From positions 1 to 9,762 of the forward strand of contig JBOFWM010000005.1 in assembly GCA_051653625.1 (NCBI GenBank): a stretch of DNA of 9,762 nucleotides, written 5' to 3'. Position 1 is the first letter of the stretch; each line of letters begins with the position of its first letter. A program made the translations under genes and the position numbers. Of the stretch, positions 5,801 to 9,762 are shown piece after piece. This DNA comes from SFDP01 sp051653625. GTDB taxonomy: Bacteria > Bacillota > Clostridia > Lachnospirales > Lachnospiraceae. Under the pieces are notes generated by a model. That model was not told where the DNA came from, searched no databases, and saw only the letters and a list, made by a program, of their open reading frames with translations.

Positions 5801-7124
5801 AAATTTCTTTTTTTATCCATTTTCCTCGTATATAGTGGACTGTATAACAAGTTGTTCTAAAGATCCAATCTACTGTCATTGCAACCCAAACACCCACTAA
5901 TCCCATATTCCAGAAATAATTTAATAGATATGCAGCAACTATACGAAAAGCCCACATCGAAACAATTGCAATTATAACAGGGTAAATAACATCTCCTGCA
6001 CCACGAAACGTTTGATTAAAACAAAATGAAGGTACCCAGAAAAATATTGCCATAAATCCATGATATCGTAAGATCCATGCAGCTAATTCCAATGTTTCTG
6101 GTGATAAATTGTATAATTTCAAAGCATATTCTACAAATACTAATACAATAACAGACAGCGCAGTAATACTAAGATATGTAACACACATCAGTTTTTTTGA
6201 ATAATATTTTACTTGCTCAATATCTTTTGCTCCTGTGCAAAATGATACTACAGACAGTTGAGCCATACCAATAGAAATGCCTGGTAAAACATTAAACATT
6301 GCAATAGTATTACATACTGCATTTGCGGCAATTGCAAAAGTTCCAAAGGTAGAAACTAAACTAAGAAGTAAAATTTTCCCCAATTGAAACATACTATTTT
6401 CAAGTCCATTTGGTATTCCAATATATAAAATCTTTTTAATTAAGAAAAAATCCATTTTATATGTAATAATTCCTTTAAAAGAAATTTTATTTTTTGCTTG
6501 ATACAATAAAAATGTGATAACTGCAGCTGCAAATATACGCGATGTTAATGTTGAAATCGCAGCGCCCTTCACCCCCATTTTAAATCCAAATATCAAAATA
6601 GCATTGCCACAAATATTAATACAATTCATTGCAAGTGAAATCCACATTGTAATTTTCGAATTCCCCATTGCTCGAAATAATGCTGCTCCACTACTATAAA
6701 TTGCCATTGGAACCATTGAAACAGCAGTAATCATCAAATATGTTTTTGCATATTCCATCACATTAATTTCAATATTTCCAAATACAGTTTCTAAAATAAA
6801 CGGATGAATTCCTATATAAATACTGGTCAGCACAATTGAAAAAAGAATAGAAAAATAAACAAGTTGCCAACCGGACTTAGATGCATCATCTTTTTTTTCT
6901 TGTCCGAGAAAATGCCCCGCTACAACAGCACCACCTGTAGCAAGTGCACTGTAAATATTTACAAATAAAATATTCACAGTATCAACAAGGGAGACCCCAG
7001 ATACTGCGGCCTCCCCTACACTTGAAATCATAATTGTGTCCGCCATGCCTACTGCTAATACTAAAATTTGTTCAATGACTAGTGGTATGACTAATTTTCT
7101 TAAATCTTTGTTGGTATAAAACAT
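5772..7124 (-). CDS. MATE-family multidrug/metabolite efflux transporter
   Basis: This is an inner-membrane antiporter of the MATE family, about 450 residues with some twelve hydrophobic segments in two homologous halves. The family exports cationic drugs or metabolites in exchange for sodium ions or protons. The N-terminal half opens with LVIPLVIEQILVLAVGMADTIMISSVGEAAVSGVSLVDTVN, a typical first MatE repeat with the MADT motif. The second repeat begins near IGIPNGLENSMFQLGKILLLSLVSTFGTFAIAANAVCN. The substrate cannot be read from the sequence. An ATG at 7134-7136 would add four residues, but AAGG abuts it directly; the ATG at 7122-7124 has AAGGATGG 8 bases upstream and is preferred. It follows spoIIID closely (25 bases), so it may be co-transcribed with it. 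guaA follows 48 bases later with its own promoter. Confidence 0.93.
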   Translation of the reverse strand: MFYTNKDLRKLVIPLVIEQILVLAVGMADTIMISSVGEAAVSGVSLVDTVNILFVNIYSALATGGAVVAGHFLGQEKKDDASKSGWQLVYFSILFSIVLTSIYIGIHPFILETVFGNIEINVMEYAKTYLMITAVSMVPMAIYSSGAALFRAMGNSKITMWISLAMNCINICGNAILIFGFKMGVKGAAISTLTSRIFAAAVITFLLYQAKNKISFKGIITYKMDFFLIKKILYIGIPNGLENSMFQLGKILLLSLVSTFGTFAIAANAVCNTIAMFNVLPGISIGMAQLSVVSFCTGAKDIEQVKYYSKKLMCVTYLSITALSVIVLVFVEYALKLYNLSPETLELAAWILRYHGFMAIFFWVPSFCFNQTFRGAGDVIYPVIIAIVSMWAFRIVAAYLLNYFWNMGLVGVWVAMTVDWIFRTTCYTVHYIRGKWIKKEIFDKQQVKTV

Positions 7125-7149
7125 CGTTTTTTCCATCCTTATTAGTAAC

Positions 7150-7398
7150 TTATGAACTTGAATATTTTTCTTTTGTTGCTAAACCACCACGTATATGACG
7201 CTCTGATTTATTAATATCTAATATAATTCTTGTATCTTTTGCAAGACTAGGATTAATCTGTCCCAATCTTTCCGTTACATCCTTATGTACTGTACTTTTT
7301 GAAATACCAAACATTTTTGCGGTCTGCCTTACAGTTGCATTATTATCAATAATAAACCTTGCAATTTCCACGGCTCTTTCTTCAATATAATCCTTCAA
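7150..7398 (-). CDS. spoIIID: Sporulation transcriptional regulator SpoIIID
   Basis: This 82-residue DNA-binding protein belongs to the SpoIIID family. In Bacillus and Clostridium these proteins switch mother-cell gene expression after engulfment, activating and repressing sigma-E genes. The hallmark stretch ATVRQTAKMFGISKSTVHKDVTERL (about residues 21-45) holds the helix-turn-helix, and the basic tail ERHIRGGLATKEKY is also family-specific. It starts with TTG, placed 6 bases after GAGGGG, and the N-terminus (KDYIEERAVEIA) aligns with what I recall of the Bacillus protein, so this start is sound. The binding site lies in the 3' arm of a hairpin, and a sigma-E-like promoter lies within the same 50 bases. 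It marks the host as a spore former. The usual neighbour mreB/mbl is absent; a MATE gene follows instead. Confidence 0.95.
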   Translation of the reverse strand: MKDYIEERAVEIARFIIDNNATVRQTAKMFGISKSTVHKDVTERLGQINPSLAKDTRIILDINKSERHIRGGLATKEKYSSS

Positions 7399-7402
7399 AT
7401 AA

Positions 7403-7450
7403 AACCCCTCAGAACACTTTTTTACATTCTATGAAAGTATTTAAGGGGTT
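7403..7450 (-). terminator. Hairpin between the NlpC/P60 gene and spoIIID, covering the spoIIID ribosome binding site
   Basis: On the minus strand AACCCCT (7450-7444) can pair with AGGGGTT (7409-7403). A weaker inner pairing is possible between ACTTT (7438-7434) and AAAGT (7420-7416). The outer stem is followed by TTATTTG, so with the stem's own TT it has a modest U-tail and could terminate transcripts of the NlpC/P60 gene, whose stop is 16 bases upstream of the stem. Five of the six bases of the spoIIID ribosome binding site GAGGGG (7405-7410) are in the 3' arm, so any read-through mRNA would have the site masked. Confidence 0.6.
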
Positions 7451-7454
7451 ATGA
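7426..7454 (-). promoter_or_regulatory. Sigma-E-like promoter for spoIIID
   Basis: On the minus strand TCATAAC (7454-7448) matches the known sigma-E -35 pattern (kmATAww) in most positions. CATAGAAT (7433-7426) matches the -10 pattern CATACAAT at seven of eight bases, and the spacing is 14 bases. Transcription would begin near 7419, about 20 bases before the TTG start. spoIIID is a sigma-E gene in Bacillus and Clostridium, so both content and position fit. Confidence 0.7.
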
Positions 7455-7465
7455 CTTTTATTCTA

Positions 7466-8737
7466 TTATTCAACAATTCTTCTTACAGATAAAATTTCAC
7501 GATATGTAGCATGTGTAATTTTAATTCCTGTTTTTTCTGTACTTGCATGTACAATGTTTCCATTGCCAATATAAATGCCAACATGACCTGCATAACATAT
7601 TAAATCTCCAGGTTGTGCATTTTGATAACTTACACTTTTTCCAGAACTTCTCTGAGCTGTAGAGGTTCTTGGAAGACTAATTCCAAAATTTTTATAAACA
7701 GACATTGTAAATCCTGAACAATCTGCTCCATTTGTTAAACTAGTTCCACCTGCAACATAAGGATTTCCAACAAATTGACAAGCATATTCTGCAACTTTCT
7801 TTCCAATTGAACTTACCGTTGTATTTTGACTATCTGTTGTTGTAGATCCTGTTGTTGTAGATCCATTTGTAGTATCTGTTGTTGTAGATCCATTCGAACT
7901 AGAATTAGAATTACTGTCAGTGCTATTTTCATTCTTAGTAGCTTCTTCTAATTTCTTAGCCTCTTCTTCCTCAAGCTTCTTAGCATTTTCCTCAAGCACT
8001 CTTATTTGAGCATTTTGTTCTTTGATTTTTGCTTTATAAACAGCAGCATCTTGTCTTGCTTTTGCAATCTGTGTTTCATAATCTTTTGCTTCTGCTTTTT
8101 TTTCTTCTAAAATCTCATCTAAAGCGCTTTGCTCTTCTTTAAGTTGATATTGATTCGTTTTCAATTCATCTTCTTCACTCTCTAACTTTTCTTTATAAAG
8201 AGCAACTTCTTCTTTTATCTTCTGAAATTCTTCTAACATATTTCGATCATATTCATATAATTTTTCAATATATTCTGCTTTGTTTACAAGATCTCCTAAA
8301 CTTTTTGCTTCCGATAATAATTGAAAATAAGTAGTATTTCCTTGTTCATACATAAATCGAATTCTTGTTTTCATTGCTTCATATTGAATATTCTCTTTTT
8401 CAATTGCCTCATCCAAATCAGCTGTAGCAACTACAATATCTTCTTGTTTTTGTTTGATATCATCTTCAAGCATGCTGATACTTGCAAGTACTTCTACTAA
8501 TATAGAATCTACTTCATCAATCTCGCTTTGAATTTCTGTATATCCTGATTGTAAACCATTTATATTTTGATTTACATTATCTAAATTTTTCTGTTCATTT
8601 TGCTGTTGCTGTAAAAGAGACTGTTGTTGTTGTCTAAGTTCTGATGATGTAGTAGCAAATACAGATAAATTGGGCTGTACCAAAGATAAGCACATAATAC
8701 ATGCTATAAGTATTCCTCTTGTCCATTTTTTTCCCAT
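7466..8737 (-). CDS. Secreted coiled-coil NlpC/P60 peptidoglycan hydrolase (CwlO/PcsB-like)
   Basis: This 423-residue exported cell-wall hydrolase probably cuts peptide cross-links in peptidoglycan. It has a signal peptide at 1-28 (basic start, hydrophobic core, cleavage near VFA). A long coiled coil runs from about 31 to 268, rich in Q, E and K, with the PcsB/CwlO-like motif RIRFMYEQGNTTYFQLLSEAKSLGDLV near 125-151. A low-complexity S/T/N/G linker spans about 271-306. The NlpC/P60 domain covers about 310-423, with catalytic C340 in DCSGF, H385 in GHVGIYIG and H397 in VHAS. GGGAGG lies just before the ATG. The trigger-factor-like gene ends 26 bases upstream, so the two are likely one transcript. 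Coiled-coil relatives are controlled by FtsEX; no ftsEX is visible here. Confidence 0.93.
   Translation of the reverse strand: MGKKWTRGILIACIMCLSLVQPNLSVFATTSSELRQQQQSLLQQQQNEQKNLDNVNQNINGLQSGYTEIQSEIDEVDSILVEVLASISMLEDDIKQKQEDIVVATADLDEAIEKENIQYEAMKTRIRFMYEQGNTTYFQLLSEAKSLGDLVNKAEYIEKLYEYDRNMLEEFQKIKEEVALYKEKLESEEDELKTNQYQLKEEQSALDEILEEKKAEAKDYETQIAKARQDAAVYKAKIKEQNAQIRVLEENAKKLEEEEAKKLEEATKNENSTDSNSNSSSNGSTTTDTTNGSTTTGSTTTDSQNTTVSSIGKKVAEYACQFVGNPYVAGGTSLTNGADCSGFTMSVYKNFGISLPRTSTAQRSSGKSVSYQNAQPGDLICYAGHVGIYIGNGNIVHASTEKTGIKITHATYREILSVRRIVE
7834..7891. repeat. Short direct repeats encoding the hydrolase linker
   Basis: The 16-base unit CTGTTGTTGTAGATCC occurs three times (7834-7849, 7849-7864, 7876-7891), the first two with a 15-base period. 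On the coding strand it gives the repeated GSTTT of the linker between the coiled coil and the catalytic domain. In-frame repeats like this commonly vary in number between strains by slippage. Confidence 0.8.
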
Positions 8738-8763
8738 TGGTACCTCCCATTTTCTTTCATTTC

Positions 8764-9762
8764 TTATTCTTCTGTGTTTGTTCCATCCACTGTTTCTTGT
8801 ACTGCTTCACTTTGTACAAATGTTACATTTTCAACAAGATAAGATAATACTTTTTGCGATACTAAATAATCTCTGTACGCTTCTGTATCTACAGTTTCCT
8901 TGTAAGCTTCTGCAGTTTCATATCCTAATGCTGCATATGATGCTTTAATATCTTCATCTATTATCTCATCTGTAACTTCAATGCTTTCTAACTCTGCTAT
9001 TTTTTTGAAAATCATAGCTTGCATTGCAGATTCTTTTCCGCCTTCTTTTTTACGTTCTTCAAATTCATCCATTTCCATACCAAAGTACGCCTTTACAAAA
9101 GCTTCTAATTCCATACCATAATAAGTTGCTTGTGACTCAATGTTTGCCTGAATGATATTCGCATAATATGTGATTAATTCTTCTGGTACATCGCTAAATT
9201 TAGAATTTTCTAAAATTTTTGCAATAACTGCGTCTTCAACACTTGTCGTATAACTTGAATATGCTTCTTCATATAAGATATTATAAATGTATTCTTTAAA
9301 TTCGTCTACTGTTTGTGTACCTTCAATTGCTAATCCTACAACAAATTCATCATTAAGTTCTGCATCTACCTTCTTAGAAATACTATTTACTTTAACTGTA
9401 AATACTACATCTGCACCCGCTAACTCTTCTGAAGAATATGTTTCTGGAAATGTTAAAGCTAAATCAAGTGTATCTCCAACGTTTGCTCCGATAAGGCCTG
9501 CTTCAAATCCTTCTATAAAAGATCCTGAACCGATTGTTAAATCATATCCTTGTGATGTTCCACCATCAAATGCGACACCATCTTTTTTTCCTTCAAAATC
9601 AATGTTTGCAATATCACCTTCCGCTACCACTGTTCTGTCTGTTATTTCCTCTGTTGTTGCACTATTTGTAAGAATATAGTTAATATAATTTTCTATTTCT
9701 TCTTCTGTTACTGTTGGCTCTTCTATATCTATTTCAATACCTTTATATTCTCCAATAGTTAA
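8764..9762 (-). CDS. Trigger-factor-like FKBP peptidyl-prolyl isomerase, 5' end outside window
   Basis: The reading frame is open to the window edge, so the true start is missing; 332 codons are present. A GTG at 9628-9630 is internal and not the start, since 44 further codons (beginning LTIGEYKGIEIDIEEP) continue upstream in frame. About 45-130 of the visible residues form an FKBP domain: GDIANIDFEGKKDGVAFDGG, then LTIGSGSFIEGFEAGLIGANVGDTL, then FPETYSSEELAG, all hallmarks of trigger factor. The rest is an acidic helical region like the trigger-factor C-terminal chaperone arm. The part with a ribosome-binding loop or a lipoprotein signal is not visible, so it cannot be decided whether this is the ribosomal chaperone or an exported relative of the kind found in Lachnospiraceae. 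Its partner is the secreted hydrolase 26 bases downstream. Confidence 0.85.
   Translation of the reverse strand, partial: LTIGEYKGIEIDIEEPTVTEEEIENYINYILTNSATTEEITDRTVVAEGDIANIDFEGKKDGVAFDGGTSQGYDLTIGSGSFIEGFEAGLIGANVGDTLDLALTFPETYSSEELAGADVVFTVKVNSISKKVDAELNDEFVVGLAIEGTQTVDEFKEYIYNILYEEAYSSYTTSVEDAVIAKILENSKFSDVPEELITYYANIIQANIESQATYYGMELEAFVKAYFGMEMDEFEERKKEGGKESAMQAMIFKKIAELESIEVTDEIIDEDIKASYAALGYETAEAYKETVDTEAYRDYLVSQKVLSYLVENVTFVQSEAVQETVDGTNTEE

Noticed and set aside
7834..7891. Repeats considered as a CRISPR-like array
   Set aside because: Units are 16 bases, nearly abutting, in frame and encode a GSTTT linker; there are no spacers of uniform length and no cas genes.
9287..9679. Plus-strand open frame opposite the trigger-factor-like gene, and similar antisense frames at 6514-6699 and 8670-8948
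   Set aside because: Each is a shadow of a well-supported coding frame on the other strand and has no independent start signals.

Overview
The window looks like chromosome of a low-GC, endospore-forming member of the Clostridia, most likely a Lachnospiraceae-type organism. The reasons are a clear SpoIIID sporulation regulator, AT-rich DNA with strong AGGAGG-type ribosome binding sites, and a secreted coiled-coil NlpC/P60 hydrolase next to a trigger-factor-like protein. The species cannot be named from sequence alone.

Left part (1 to about 4130): one end of a putative integrative mobilizable element. On the minus strand lie a small HTH excisionase-like gene, a tyrosine integrase with a complete catalytic set, and an overlapping MobC-like ribbon-helix-helix gene. 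Any relaxase would be beyond the left edge. Divergent from these, on the plus strand, is a two-gene, translationally coupled operon: an XRE-type regulator and a 564-residue OLD-like protein that joins an ABC-type ATPase to a TOPRIM-like region. This pair is the best candidate for an anti-phage or abortive-infection cargo module. The intergenic region between the divergent genes contains a sigma-A promoter for each direction and a set of related operator-like repeats. The element abuts the 3' end of guaA, a known insertion hotspot, and a tandem 11-bp repeat beside that junction resembles integrase arm sites.

Right part (4182 to 9762), all on the minus strand: a 5'-truncated trigger-factor-like prolyl isomerase, a secreted NlpC/P60 hydrolase, spoIIID, a MATE transporter and guaA. 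The hydrolase and the isomerase are 26 bp apart and probably co-transcribed. spoIIID has a sigma-E-like promoter embedded in a hairpin that otherwise masks its ribosome binding site. guaA has its own promoter, with consensus -35 and -10 hexamers, overlapping the MATE stop codon, and a strong hairpin terminator that separates it from the mobile element.

No rRNA, tRNA, CRISPR array or complete insertion sequence was seen. The main candidate for novelty is the regulator plus OLD-like module and its operator array inside the guaA-adjacent element.
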